From the NCBI RefSeq assembly GCF_029227915.1, contig NC_079889.1:1674001-1738000 (forward strand): 64,000 nucleotides of DNA, given 5' to 3'. Every line of letters begins with the position of its first letter. Within the stretch, counting starts at the first letter, position 1. The DNA comes from Hydractinia symbiolongicarpus (lineage: Eukaryota > Cnidaria > Hydrozoa > Anthoathecata > Hydractiniidae). The position numbers and the translations under genes are program-made. This document shows, piece by piece, positions 1-14,989 of this stretch. The notes beneath the pieces are model-generated. The model made no database searches, had not been told where the DNA came from, and saw only the letters and a program-made list of their open reading frames with translations.

Positions 1-2786
<2,786 letters not shown>

Positions 2787-3837
2787 ATGAAGATCACCTT
2801 ACTTATTGGAATGGGACTAATCGTCCTTTTTCAGTTGGCACATCGTACTGAAGCAGAATGTTTAGATTCGCTTGGTAAGTATATCATTGGTATCAGTACA
2901 CCTGTACATTAGATTCCCAAGTGCTGGAAAGATGATGGATCGAATTGGACTTAAAACCACAGCCTCTTTGCTTACCGAGCGATTGCTCTATCGATTGCGC
3001 AAATGACCCAATATTATCTCCCTAGAACATTTAGTATGTAGCACATGTAACTCATGTGTAGAGTTACTCAAACGAATGTAACTCACATGTTGTTCTTATA
3101 AAGTATATGATTGTCTCGTTATCTCACATACCTTACATTCCCACCTATCTCACAATCTCGCATTCACACGTATTTGACATATGCACTTTTGTTCCTATAA
3201 TGTCCGTTATTTTCTTTCTAAAAAAACACTTCTGCTTAACATAGACTCAGCACTATGGTATTTAAACTTTTCTAGGAGCTGTTCATTGAGGACATATTTC
3301 CTCGGGATCTGAGAAACCGTTTTAGCATGATTTCAAGACGATATCTCGTGTATAGGACTTCTTTTAAAAAAGTTAATTGTGCTCTTATAGAGAATAAAAC
3401 ATTTTACTAGTTAACACACGATCTCTGTTGTGCATGATCAATAAGCCGGTAATCATTTTTTCATTTGAATAAAAAATGAAAAAAAAGGAACAATAAATTT
3501 TTATCATAATAAACAGTAGACACTCTGATCACATGTTACTTTTCACTTGGAGGAATGTATTGTCGCTCATGCCATATGCCATATATAAAATAAAATCCAC
3601 ATCATGCTAATACATTTCGGCGCTGACCAGATAAATATTTTCCTTATAACAACCCCTATCCGTTTCTGTACTTACAAATTCATTGCTTATTTCTCTCTAG
3701 GGGATCCTATACCTGAAGGTAGTAAACGGCCATCATCTATTATTGGACTTTGTTCCATGTGCTCACAAGGAATGTGGAAACTAACCGCTTGTTCGCGAAA
3801 ACGCAGTGTGGAAGAAATCTATGATACAATGGAGTAG
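2787..3837 (+). CDS. Small secreted four-cysteine peptide 1 (two exons)
   Basis: Exon 1 is 2787-2874 and exon 2 is 3701-3837, joined at phase 1 across an 826-bp GT..AG intron (GTAAGT donor, TTCTCTCTAG acceptor). The product is 74 aa. Residues 1 to about 23 form a signal peptide (MKITLLIGMGLIVLFQL...), so the protein is expected to be secreted. The mature part has four cysteines in the pattern C-x3-LG-DPIPEG-x(8-9)-LC-x2-CS-x2-M-x3-L-x2-C. It is followed by a basic SRKRS site that could be cut by a prohormone convertase. Paralogues with the same intron position and phase lie at 22976, 26826(-) and 33283(-), with a broken one at 8225. AATAAA lies at 3914, about 75 bp past the stop. I do not recognise the family. 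A venom, antimicrobial or signalling peptide are all possible and none is shown. Confidence 0.8.
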
Positions 3838-6800
3838 AGGATGTAGTTTTGTAAAAGAATATATACTATAACTTGTTCTTTAAAAGTTATTGTTTTTATG
3901 TTTACTATGCTGGAATAAATTAAACAAATTAATTTTCAGATATATTTCCATTTAATTTTTGATACAGTACTGATTTTTTTGGGCTTAATCTTAAGGCATC
4001 TTAACAAGAGGAAATAGATGCCTATAGTCCCTACAGTCCTGATGAACATATCATAAAATCAAGTTCAAAAAATTATATTTGGTGCACGATTGTAGTCAGG
4101 TGGCAGGGTCTACTGAAAATGCAAAACACCAATCAAGGCCCCTTATCTTAATTTCATGGTACCATCTTGTTTAAGCATGGCTGTATACACCTCCATGGTT
4201 AAAGCATGTAGTGAAATCCAATGTTTGTGGATATTGAACAGCTTACCACTGTATATGTATTATCTCAGGATTTTTGATACAGGGCAGTGAACATAAAAAT
4301 ACACAAAATAGGTCCAAGCTAGGTAGTCCTTATTGTAAAAACTGTACTTTCCCTTCAGTAAGTCTCATAACATTTGTAAAAATTAAAATACTGACTTGAG
4401 ATTTCATATGATATGGTTTTAGACTGGTTTGGTGAAATTGAGTCAAAAAACCACTTTAGAGAAGGTGATAAGCTTTTATTGACAAGATTAGGGTACTGAT
4501 ACAGAAAATAATGAAATCAATGTTAACCTTGGGTCAGATAAGGTTCAATCTAAATTTATGCCAGTCAATTATGCCAGTGAAATTAATTTGCAAAAATTAT
4601 TATTTGGATATATTTTTATGATTGAGTTTTGAATATCTTCTAAACAGAATGAAAACAAAAAAACACATAAATACAATGCGTTTCGTAAACAGCAGTAGAA
4701 ATTTATGCGTGGTGAGCTCTAAAAAAAGGTCGTTTTCTGGAACTCAATTTTAGTCCAAAATTCCCAAAAAGTTCTTTAAAACTTATTTTTTTCTTTTTTA
4801 AAATAGCACAGTTTGTTGTTGTTAAAATTATTTACCAATATCATGTTTAGTATCACTTTGAAACTATTAATAAGGTCTGACACATGATTTGATTAATTTA
4901 AATTTTAAAAGCTGCCTAATGCTTTCAATCAAATTTTTGGATTATAAAGATTGTAAATAAAAAATTCTTGTTTTTGTATATATCGAATGTGTATGCAATA
5001 AAATGTGATCTTCTTGAGTAAAAAATAAAAAAACCGTATAACGTTTTTAAAATGTCGTTAGGAAAGAGCAAAATTTATGAATGAATAAGTGCATATTTTG
5101 GAAACGTAAAGGCCACAAAATGTATAGGCAAAAATGAGAAGACACCTAAAGTAAACACTTCTCTGAAGTCATTTTGTCATTTACTTTTAAGATTTCCTCC
5201 AGCTTTTTGGACTTATAGCAGTTGCTTATTACAAGCAGTGAGTTCACCATTTTCTTCACTTTTTGATGACATTTTTGTCACAAATAATAATAAAAAAACT
5301 TTCGGAGTCATACCGCAAAATCTTGGTCATAATATAAACAACCACTGCAATGCAGAGCTACAGGTATGCAATTACAGAAAATGAGAATACTAAAGTTCAG
5401 TCAAAATGAAAAAATAATACAATAATGTTAACATGAAGTTACGTTTCTGCCTAGCTACCTTCCACAATCACATTACCATTTGAAAAATTATGTAGCCAGT
5501 TTAGAACGTGAAAGAAACAATGAAGTGATATACATGTATTTTTTCAGATGAAAATTGTTTATAAAACACTTAAGGCTGAAGTTTCCAAGAAATAAGAAAC
5601 TTCCAGTGCCATTGCTAGAGACTTTCACTGGCTTCTTAAAAAAAGGTTCGTATAGCTAAGTGAGCAAATCATTTACCAAATTTTAACAAGTTTCTCCATT
5701 TGTAGTTAGCTACAAGTTTTGCAACCCAGAGATAAGTCAAGTAAACGATAGCCTAAATAACATGATTGTGTTTTTATACATACAAAATCAAGAGTAATAT
5801 GCGAGTTCGTCTGTTGCGTATGAAAGGAATGAAGACAAACTCGATGCATATATCTGTGATGTAAAACGCTGAGCTTGCTTTGCTGTTCAAGTTGATATAT
5901 AAAATTTTGGTTTTATTGAGAGAAATCTCGTAAATATTACACCTAGAAAAACTGTACCTTAAAGGTTTATGAGGTTAATATTAGCAACTCTTAATATTGA
6001 TGTGTATGCTATGATTCTCATTACATAAAAAATGGGCTTTGCAAAATCATACAGATTAAAAACTATCGATTTTATCATCCTTGTCATTTTTATCATAACG
6101 TTTAGCTATAATATTTTTAAATGGAAAAAGGAACGTTTTACTGGAATTAGCTATCTTCCTGTTTTGTTCGTTTAGCGAATTAACTTTTTTAGATTTAACC
6201 TCGACAGTTTTTTTAGTTTTAGCCTAAAATAATTTTAGTAGTTAATTAGATTTTAACCTGGTGTAATTAGTGACAAATAATTGTGCTTTATTGTATATTT
6301 TTGTAAAATATATACATCTGATATGTTCTTATAATCAATTGTTGAGATCCTGCGACATTTAAATTAACTGAACTGTTAATTTGTAGGTCTTTAAGTTTTA
6401 ATTTAACTTGTAGGTCATAAAGGTAATGTTTAGTTTCCATAGGACTACAATTAGATTTCATTTTGTTTTTAATATCCTAAAGCAGACTTTTTTTGTTTCA
6501 TCAAGTGGCTTTTCTTCATCCTATTTGCTCGAATAGATCTGATTGGTGGAAAGAGTGTCTATTAGAACCTGTAGTATGTCGCAAATTTTTGGATCCAATA
6601 TTGTTCTTTCTCACCTAACTTTAAACATAAGTCGACATAAATCTTAACTTCATTATTCTATTAACAAAAAGATAACAAATCGATGAATATTGCAACCACA
6701 GCGCTTCCTTTATTTTTAAAGCCTCATTTAGCGGCGTGCAATATTAAAAAAGCTTTTGTCGGTAAGAACTGATACATAATATTACATAAAAATGTCATAA

Positions 6801-8220
6801 ATCGAAAATCGGTATAACACAATACAAATTTTTAATTATTAATAGATAGATAAACAAAAACGTCATAATTTATATATAATGGATAGAAAAAAATTACAAT
6901 TCAAACCAATAGTAAAGGTAAGTATTTAGGAAGTAATTCGTTCTTTCTTCCAAGGTTTTCTTTCCTTAAATTTAAAGGTAAACGCTTTTTTTTGATAAGC
7001 AGCAAATATTGAGATTTAAAACGTCAAACAAACAATGCTGTGCAAACAACAGGCTAGGCCAAGCAGATAGCGTTTACAATTTGCTATTCGCATTCTCTAG
7101 GATGCCCTCGCAACGAATTAATCCCTGTTGGGTATATAAGGTTGAAAAATCGCAAGCTGACATCAGCAACAATTAGCACATCACAGAATTTGCATTTATC
7201 CTAAGTCTTACGTCTACTGTAAACATTGATAAGTGAGCTTTGCCAAGTTTAAAATGTATAAATCTCATATAGAAGCGCCTATAGATTACTTGTGGTAGCG
7301 AACTTCATAATTTAGCCGCCCTGTGTCAACTTATTTTGACCAAAATTGTAAAAATGGCGCAAGTCTTGATATTAAAAGCAAAGTTAGAAATAACACAAGT
7401 AACAAGTCAAACAAAAAAAGCTGACGGCAAATTTATATTTCACGCTATTACCTCAGAATTATCTTTCGTAACCTTAAAATAGCAAGCTCTAATTTCGAGT
7501 TTACGTTTTTTTTTGTTTTTTTTTGCTTTTTTATTAATCGTGTATCACAGACAGCAATTCGATTTGCAGTATTCATCTGGCCAATTAGAAGCCGCTAACA
7601 TTTGCCTTGGCTAAACCTTTTCTGATGATTGCAATCTACCGACACAAAAATAATATTCCACGACTAAAGCTACTCCCAGTGGTATGCAATATTATATATT
7701 CTTTTTCTTCTTTTTTTTTGCAATATGAAAGAGGTCCAAAACAACCCTGGCCTTGAAAAAGAGTTTGTGTAAATTCTATAACTAACCCTCAGCACATTTG
7801 CATAGTTTTAGATGTGATGGGATTCCCTAATTGGATTTTTGTTTTGCATACCAATGAATGCTGTTCTCTCAGGCTTAAATGTTTTTTGATTAAAGTTTTT
7901 ATGTGGAGAAATGATGTTGTGTGGCTATAAGGAGGATTAAGAAAGCAAGTTTCGTCAGACGCACGGGCTCTGTTTCTTATACCTGTTTTTGTTGTGTTGT
8001 GATATTTATCCATGACGTAATTTAGACGGTCCGATATGTGGTGTTAGTGGGGTTAGAATAAATGCGTTAACTTTAAATAAAAACCCCTTTTTTTAAGGGA
8101 TTTGTGATTCCAACAAAACAATTAAAGTTTTATTAGGACTTAGTAAACTTTCTTTTAGCCTATACTCTGTAAGGTTTGCTAGCCAGCAGCCAAATAATAT
8201 GGTTGTATTTCATAAATAAT
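3838..8220. other. Intergenic, AT-rich, with one dispersed-repeat match
   Basis: No supported gene in about 4.4 kb. The stretch 4405-4450 (GATATGGTTTTAGACTGG... followed by GTGAAATTGAGTC) recurs near 49132-49175, which marks a dispersed repeat of unknown class. A minus-strand frame of 74 codons at 7789-8013 has no recognisable domain. Confidence 0.45.
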
Positions 8221-8299
8221 AAACATGAAGATCACCTTTGCGGTAGAATTAATCTTGCTTTTTCAGTTGGCACATCCTACTAAAACAAGTTGTGGTTAG
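8190..8299 (+). pseudogene. Broken exon 1 of the four-cysteine peptide family
   Basis: Starting at ATG 8225, the sequence is close to exon 1 of the gene at 2787: both open ATGAAGATCACCTT and share CTTTTTCAGTTGGCACATC. The similarity extends upstream of the start (CCAAATAATA..GTTGTATTT). The upstream 3' splice site TTTTACAG is changed to TTTCATAA. A small indel after the first cysteine codon shifts the frame into TAG at 8297-8299, and the GTAAGT donor is gone. No matching second exon was seen in the following kilobase. This is a dead duplicate of gene 1. Confidence 0.75.
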
Positions 8300-8749
8300 A
8301 CATCTATTAAAAGAAATATTTCATAAACTAAAATTTTATTATAAGCCAGTACACTAAAGCAATATATATATAACAATGATTTTTAGCAAAACTAATTTTT
8401 TTGTAGGGAGAAATTAAAAATGATATAAAATATTTTGTCAAGGGTAATACACATTGTTTAGTAAAAAATGTTGTGGTCTCAGATGAATCATCATCATTTA
8501 GATGAGTGATTATTTGCTAAATCCTTATATTAGTGCATGTTTTTAATTAAAATACTTTTAAATTCAATATTTTTCATCAAATGTGCATATTTTTTCACTT
8601 TCAAAAGAATTTACTTTTGTTGAGAATTATGATCTTTTTACTTTCAAATAGTTATTTATTTATTTATTTATTTAATAAATAATTTTTATCTTATGATTAT
8701 ACGGAAAGTGTATCTGTGTGTTTGTAACAGGCAAAGTTAAGGTGTTCGT

Positions 8750-9610
8750 TTTCCTTTGATGTTGCCGAAAAATGGATGTCTCATATGTTAAATTTTCTGA
8801 CGTTACTGCGCGACGTCAATAACACTACTTTAACGTCAATATCAATTAATGAAGCCATTACAGCGCATCTAAAAGTTTAAGGCCAAATAATCTGTAAACG
8901 AGGTGGTGACGTCAATGATTTTTCTCCGCGTAGGTAACTAGGGACCACCTAGGACCAATTTGGGTAATTTTCCCAAGTCTGTGTCCCTAAATCCGTTTCG
9001 GAATGGACGGGTTGATGACGTCATCAAAAAACCTTCAAACCCTAATATCTCTGCAACCGTTTGTCAAAAGTACATGGTCCTATACATTTTCTTGATCAGC
9101 GTTTAAAGATTTATACCATGAAAGCAACGGGTATACAAATTTATATAGAAAAATTGGTTTTGACGGGCCATTCCTGACGTTAGCAAAACTTTTGAACCCT
9201 TATTGATATTATATTACAACCGTTTATCCAACGCACATGATCATATACATTTTCTTGATCAGCAGTTTTAGCTCTGCACAATAGAGGCAACGTGAAAACA
9301 GGGTTCTATTTTTTTCTTTTTGTGGATGAGTTGCTGACGTCATCGCAATTCAAATGACGCTTCTTTTTCATTTTTATCCTGCCTTAGTGGATTTCTCCAC
9401 TGGCCTTATCGACCAGTTATTAATATTTATAGAGGATATACATTTCAAAATATATGTCTTTGTAATGTGTTCTGTTTAGCTTATACTTAGAGCGTTCCTT
9501 TTACGTCACGTGATTAAAGAGCACCAGATGACGTCATATTTTTGTTGTGAGGATGGTGCGTTAATGAAGCGGTCTTGTCCGCAAAATTTCCGTCGAAATA
9601 TTGCGGACGT
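8750..9610. repeat. Repeat block with a duplicated about 95-bp unit
   Basis: Two similar segments lie at about 9043-9137 and 9206-9300. Both contain CAACCGTTT, CATGGTC or CATGATC, then ATACATTTTCTTGATCAGC, then GCAACG. The surrounding DNA is rich in TGACGTCA-type palindromes (8900-9550). No coding frame is seen. It is probably a degraded transposon internal region of unassigned class. Confidence 0.5.
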
Positions 9611-9958
9611 GACACGAATATTCAAGAAACGCACTATTTAATCAACACAATTCGAAGATATGTTTGGAAAAAAATTATGTTTTGACATGCTTTACACTCT
9701 AAAATATAACCTACTATTTGTGTATTTTTCTATCTTCATTTTTGTTTATACAGAAAAATATACGTATCAAAAAGCAAACCGTGATACCTAATTATTCTCG
9801 ATAGGGAGTATTAAAAATGCACCGAGCGATTGGAAGAGAAATTTTAAACAAACCTCATACGCCCACCTTCGTTATACTGCGACTTTAAAAAAAAACTTAA
9901 ACAGGTTTAAAAGGGTAAAAAGTTTCTCCTTGTGATATAGGTTCAAATGCTGTCTATT

Positions 9959-10032
9959 GACTGATGGCTTTGTGGTAGCTAGAGCTTTCGCCTCCAATGC
10001 GGAAGGTTTCCGGTTTAAACCTCGGCCGAGTC
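9959..10032 (+). repeat. tRNA-derived SINE head (tRNA-like, 74 nt)
   Basis: A 74-nt segment has the order and size of a tRNA: GACT..AGTC end pairing, an A-box-like TGTGGTAGCTAGAGC, an anticodon-arm-like CGC-CTCCAAT-GCG with CCA in the anticodon place, and a decayed B box GGTTTAAACC. The T stem is mispaired, so it is not a working tRNA. The form resembles the 5' head of tRNA-derived SINEs. The 3' body, if present, runs to about 10200, but its end was not found. Confidence 0.5.
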
Positions 10033-10644
10033 ATGCCAGACACATAAAAAGTGTGAATCGGTCTTTTCTGTTTATCGTCCAGCATAAAAATACGATTAAT
10101 ACCTTAAGTGTTTTTCTACTTGAACGATTCTTGTGGTTGCACCAACTTTCGTAATTCAAATGGCAACTTTAAATGCGCCAGGAACCCCTTCGAGGGTCTC
10201 TCAATGATAACAGTACAATTACGAACTGAAAAACTATTCTTGAAAATAATACTACTTATAATTTGTAAAATTTAACCTTTTTAAAATTCGATTTCAAGTA
10301 GTAGATTGCTTAACATTCTGGTAAAAAAGGTTAATATACAATAACGCAAGCGTATATTTTATAAACAACAGCGCATATGCCCGCTCTACTTAAGTAACAA
10401 ATCACTAAGAAATATTTTTTCCCCACAAAATGACGATGGCACTTTTTCACTAAAAAATCATTGTTATAGTAGAAAGAATTCGAAGTTGTAGATATAATCA
10501 AATCTGTATTCATGACCTTATTTTTTAAGTAAGGTGTTAGTACTAATTTCAACGTCTGAAGCTAGCAATGCGTGCTTATAAACAACGGTGTTACTGTTGA
10601 CATTTGAGCATTGCGCCGCTACTTATATACACTTGTACTATTTT
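10033..10644. other. Intergenic DNA 3' of the receptor gene
   Basis: No gene seen. It contains the probable SINE body and the 3' flank of the minus-strand receptor gene. Confidence 0.4.
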
Positions 10645-13600
10645 TTATTCTGAAGACATGACAGCATATAATGCTATCATTCCCATTGTTAACACATACA
10701 TGAGTAAAAATAAACGATCAGTCGATCTTATCACCGCCTCAACTTCCAATCTGTTGACACTGCTAGTTATTTTCTCTCGCAGCTCTTTCCTAGTATTTTC
10801 TATCTCCATTCCATCCAGTAAGGGTAATGTTTTTACTTCTTCTTCTATTAACATCTTAATGGCTTCTGTTTTGTTTGTTCTTCTTAGATTTTGGTAGTCA
10901 GCGTTATCAAAATCGACATTTATATTCACAGCTAAGTCGATATTCGTATGCACAGCAAAGTCGATATTTTCACTTCTACTATTCTCTCGTTTTAAATTCG
11001 TGTTTTCTTTCAATTGATTTAATGCTTGAATGCATCGATTAACACTTATCGGGTCAATATCGTGTTTTCCGTTTGTGTAGTTATAATACCGACGTGTCAT
11101 TAAAACAACAACTGCGCACCAATCGATAACAATAACGTGTACAAAGCGAGAAATAACTTTCCCTTCCCGATAAAACATATTTAAGCCCATCGTTACGATT
11201 ACTAAAGACAAAAATGACAATAACATTGTACAAAAGTACATTTCGGATAGAACAGGAAATGCATAGGGCGGTAAAATATCCATCGTAAGCTGCTCGAATA
11301 TGATAATAGTTAGTAATATATTTAACGCGTGGTTGTGACGGTTGAGCGAAGGTAATGGAATAAGGAACGCGAGAATCATTAAAATCGATAAGAGAATACA
11401 CGGAACAAAAAAATTTACGTAATAAGCATATGCGTTTCTGTGCAAACTAAATTTTAACTTTATTGACGACTGCTCATTTACACCTTGGAGGAAAGAATAC
11501 GGAAGGAGAAACAACTTCATTTCTGTATGCTTTAAATGTATTGAATTTTCTATTGTTTTTAATTTCAAAAGAATCAGTGCGTGAGGTGCTCGACCGAGTC
11601 TTTTTCGCAAAAAAATGATCAAATTCCATATTCTCCTTTAATAGGGGCTAACTTTTTTCTATTGAAATCTGACAGTAACACGCTGCAGGCACGTGATGTT
11701 TGTATGGAAAGTGTGCCTAATATAAGTCGGTAAACATTGCTGTTAAAAACTTCAACAATACGTTGGGAAATAAGCGTTAAACCATGATATTAACCTATTT
11801 TTGCAGGCTTGAGTATACCACTTTGATCATGAAAAACAATATAGATAGATATGCGCCGGACGAGTGCCGACAAAATGTGTGCTGGATTAATGTTTCTTCT
11901 AACTAAAGAAATAACTTCTTATAACAGAACGTCGTTTTAAAACGAGATATAAACTTTTTCTTTTTGTTTACAAAAGTGTCGCGCATGTGCTTCTTCGCTA
12001 ATTATGTTAACATAAGAACAAAAGAAATTTTACCGATTTCAATATGGCTTCTTGTTTTGATAATATTATCAAATTCATCATCAAATTATCTAATTGTTTT
12101 TATAACCAATCATAGTTGCGAATTGTTATTTACGAATAATTTAGTCACACAACCGCCAAAATTTCAAATTTAGTTTCTATACAGACACCTGCTAGAACCT
12201 CACGCAGTGTTTCAATAGAATTGAAAGAGTTGTTTCTCCTTCCGTATTCTTTCCTCCAAGTTTACACCAACAATCATTTCTGATTCGTTTATTTCCATAA
12301 TTTTCAATTCCCATTCTTTATTCCTAAATCTTTCATCTATACGTTTCTCTGGATCTTGTAGAATGAACCCAAGACGGTTTTTAGAAGAATAACTTGAAGT
12401 AAGTATGATGCTGCATTTATGCTCGTCAAAGGGGAACTGTTTAAGATGGATATTGCAGTCCTTTTTGATTACAATCTCTCCAATCCATTCACAAGTACCG
12501 TTCGAATTGATTTTCACGTACGTCTCTAGTTCAGATAACGGAGGGTTGGCGTAACCATCAGGTAGCGTGCTGAAAACAAAATAAAGCAAGGTAAAACAAC
12601 ATTGAACAAGGTGAAACAACATTGAACAAGGTAAAACAAGGTAAAACAAGATAAAACAAGGTGAAACAACATTGAACAAGGTGAAACAAGGTAAAACAAG
12701 GTGAAACAACATTAAACAAGGTGAAACAAGATCAAAAGAGATTAAACAACATCAAATCAAACAACATCAAACAACAAAGAACAACATGAAGTAAGATGAG
12801 ACAAGGTAAAAAGCTTCACTGCGTGTATATTACCATCACAATACACCACGAAATTAACTTCAGTGTAAATGTTTAAGCTCATTCCCTTCTTTTTTGAAAG
12901 CCTCTTTATTGCGTCTAATATTTAAAGAAAGTAAACACTGTCCGGACATTTATTAGAGGAATTAGTGTCATATTCGAAGCTATATCTTTGAATCCCTTAA
13001 TCTCTTAAATCTATTACCACTTGACACTTTATTCTTTTTATAAGTGTCCTTTCTCAATCAAGCCGTAAAAAATTCACAAATCCCAGAAAAGTCGATAAAA
13101 AACATATTGTGTATGTTATTTTCAGGTTAAAGATTTCGTGCACGATTAGCATGACCGCTTTAGGTTAACTGACAAAATACGACCATAATAGAGATGAATA
13201 TGTAAAATATGTCATATTGTGCGTATGACGTATCATGACGTATCATTATAATGATCTTCTTAATTGTCAACAGTGGACTAAGATTTAAGCTGATCGTAAT
13301 GACGTCACTGGGTATGTCAAAATGCAGGTAAAGTCCACTTTGCTTTGTCACGCAACCAGGAAAATAAGAGGCAGAATAAGCGGGAAAATACCACACATCG
13401 TTAGTTTTACTACCTAGCCTTATTTACAACACTTGTATCGCAATAACGAATCGTATATAAAGTTAATATAGTTATTTTCGATTAAATGCAATAAATTTGC
13501 AAAAACTACTATATATATATTCACTTTCATGTTTTTGTGTTTGTTTAAAGTGTTTTAAAAATACGAAATCTGAAAATACCTTTCGTGCAACAAGCTATCC

Positions 13601-14989
13601 GGCTGCCACACATCTGAAGATTTGAGAATCAAGTGATCGATATTTTCATAATAAGTTGAGTTCCACGATAGATGAGGATTAAACCATCTCTGAATGAATC
13701 CCAAACAATAGTAAGAAATACAGGTTGAAAAAGTTGAAATAAATATACATGCTGCACTCTTAAATATTTTTTTCGATGGGTTTGTAATTGAAAAGGGTGA
13801 GATTGTAGACTAGTTCATGCAAATAATATTATACCTGAGTTGCTAGCACAAACAGTAGCACTTGTTGACTATGTTCTTCCTAAAAATATAAATAATTTTA
13901 ACAAACATTCTCACAAAAAAAAAACACTAAATTATATTTAAGTAAGCACGTTAGATTTGATAAAAGATATAACTTAAAGAAGATATTATTTGTCTGGAAA
14001 TTTTAAAGCAAATTAGAAAGTACTGATAAAGGAGGAAAGAAAGACAAAAATGTTTTGAAATAAAAATCACTCACCACATCAATGAGTCGTAGTAGCTGCA
14101 AATTTGAATACACCAAAAGCTTTTGATTGTTTTCTGTATATGGAGAAAGCTTCAACTTGCTTTTCAGATGCTCGTGTAAACTTGCTGAGTTCAGCCTCGC
14201 TAAAATAAAACAACATTTTCCTATGTATCGGTGTCTATGGCAATCCACCTCCATATATATCATTGATTCTGATAGTACAGAAAGCAAATGCACAATACGT
14301 TATAATGTTTCGTTATTAGACAGGTCATTTTTGGTTTGCGTAAGCCCAGGAGAGAGAACAGAAGACCTGCAGGATATATGCTGAACCACAACTGCATACT
14401 ACATGATGCCAAGTATACGCAGCAGACTGTCTCAGAATAAACAAGTCTGCTGTTACAACATGTTTAATGTCGCCATAGGGAATAAAGGCATTGCCATCTT
14501 TTATATTACTACTTTATTATCTGTGTTCATAATGGCTGTGCGCAAGGTGATTCCGGGTTTTACCATAACTACAAAATTTACTGACGTTGAACCCGTAGAT
14601 ATTTTCATGAGCTAACGATTTCGCTTGTATAATAGTTTCTGAAGATAAAGAGATGAGAAACTCGCGCTTTTAGTAAACTACACGCCGTATTATAAGAAAG
14701 AATTTTGGAATCCATATTATAATACCCGTTTACGTCTGTCCGTATGTCACGCAAAATGGTAGCTTGGCTGCGCAAGTATAAAAAGGACGAGCAAACCCGT
14801 GGATTTTTCCACGGGCTAACGACTAGTTTTCTATAATAAGAGCAGCTTAGGCTGAACCAAATCATGAATTTCTTTAAAAAAATGAATGTAAATGAATAAA
14901 AGTATTTAACCAGGACTACGACGGTGAAAAAATATGGACATACCTTTTACGTAACTAAGTAAAAAAATAAGATTTAAAAAGTTTAGCAT
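10645..14989 (-). CDS. Nicotinic-receptor-like Cys-loop channel subunit (six exons, 488 aa)
   Basis: Exons on the minus strand are 14989-14944, 14199-14075, 13879-13835, 13689-13580, 12569-12268 and 11483-10645; all junctions are GT..AG and in phase. A signal peptide (MLNFLNLIFLLSYV) precedes a ligand-binding domain. That domain has a loop-D tryptophan (W74), WQPD (100-103) and a Cys-loop C147-x13-C161 containing FPFD. Four membrane segments follow: M1 about 230-252, M2 about 259-280, M3 about 291-313 and M4 near 465-485. The product would sit in the plasma membrane as one fifth of a ligand-gated ion channel. It lacks the vicinal CC of loop C. The loop-B tryptophan is serine (168) and the loop-A tyrosine is histidine (107), so it looks like a non-alpha subunit supplying only the complementary face. 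In M2 the -1' glutamate is asparagine (257). AATAAA overlaps the stop codon. Intron 5 is a transposon, described separately. The closest family is nAChR; the ligand is unknown. Confidence 0.85.
11477..12267 (-). mobile_element. Introner-like TIR element forming receptor intron 5
   Basis: The element spans 11484-12260 (777 bp). Its ends are a perfect 33-bp inverted repeat at 11484-11516 and 12228-12260, starting CTTGGAGGAAAGAATACG. Subterminal stretches inside each end are also similar (CAGTGCGTGAGGTGCT against CACTGCGTGAGGTTCT). It is flanked by a 7-bp duplication, GTGTAAA on the minus strand, at 11477-11483 and 12261-12267. The upstream copy is the 5' splice site and the element's terminal CCAAG is the 3' splice site. 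Splicing therefore removes one duplication copy plus the whole element and restores GTT-GGT-GTA-AAT. No transposase frame is visible, so it is non-autonomous. The superfamily is unresolved; 7-8 bp duplications occur in hAT, P and MULE types. Confidence 0.88.
12587..12776. repeat. Minisatellite in receptor intron 4
   Basis: Irregular tandem units of about 10 and 20 bp are built from CAAGGTAAAA and CAAGGTGAAACAACATTGAA. They decay into ACATCAAACA units at the right end. The array lies just inside the 3' end of the intron before exon 5 and gives a spurious Leu/Phe/Cys-rich frame on the minus strand. Confidence 0.85.
14711..14826 (+). mobile_element. Helitron-like short copy A (116 bp)
   Basis: Begins TC after an A and ends CTAG before a T, as Helitrons do. 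The 3' end has a hairpin, CCCGTGG-ATTTTT-CCACGGG, 8 bases before the CTAG. The left part contains AATACCCGTTTACGTCTGTC and CACGCAAAATGGTAGC, shared with the other copies. It is too short to code for anything and so is non-autonomous. Confidence 0.75.

Noticed and set aside
11484-11622. N-terminal extension of the receptor membrane exon upstream of the splice site
   Set aside because: This frame runs through the inverted repeat of the intron element; the receptor alignment and splice phase start the exon at 11483.
12570-12712. Leu/Phe/Cys-rich N-terminal extension of the receptor exon 5 frame
   Set aside because: It is the minisatellite in intron 4. A good acceptor at 12570 and the phase with exon 4 show that coding starts at 12569.
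12587-12776. CRISPR array
   Set aside because: The units are variable tandem minisatellite repeats without distinct spacers, and the genome is eukaryotic.
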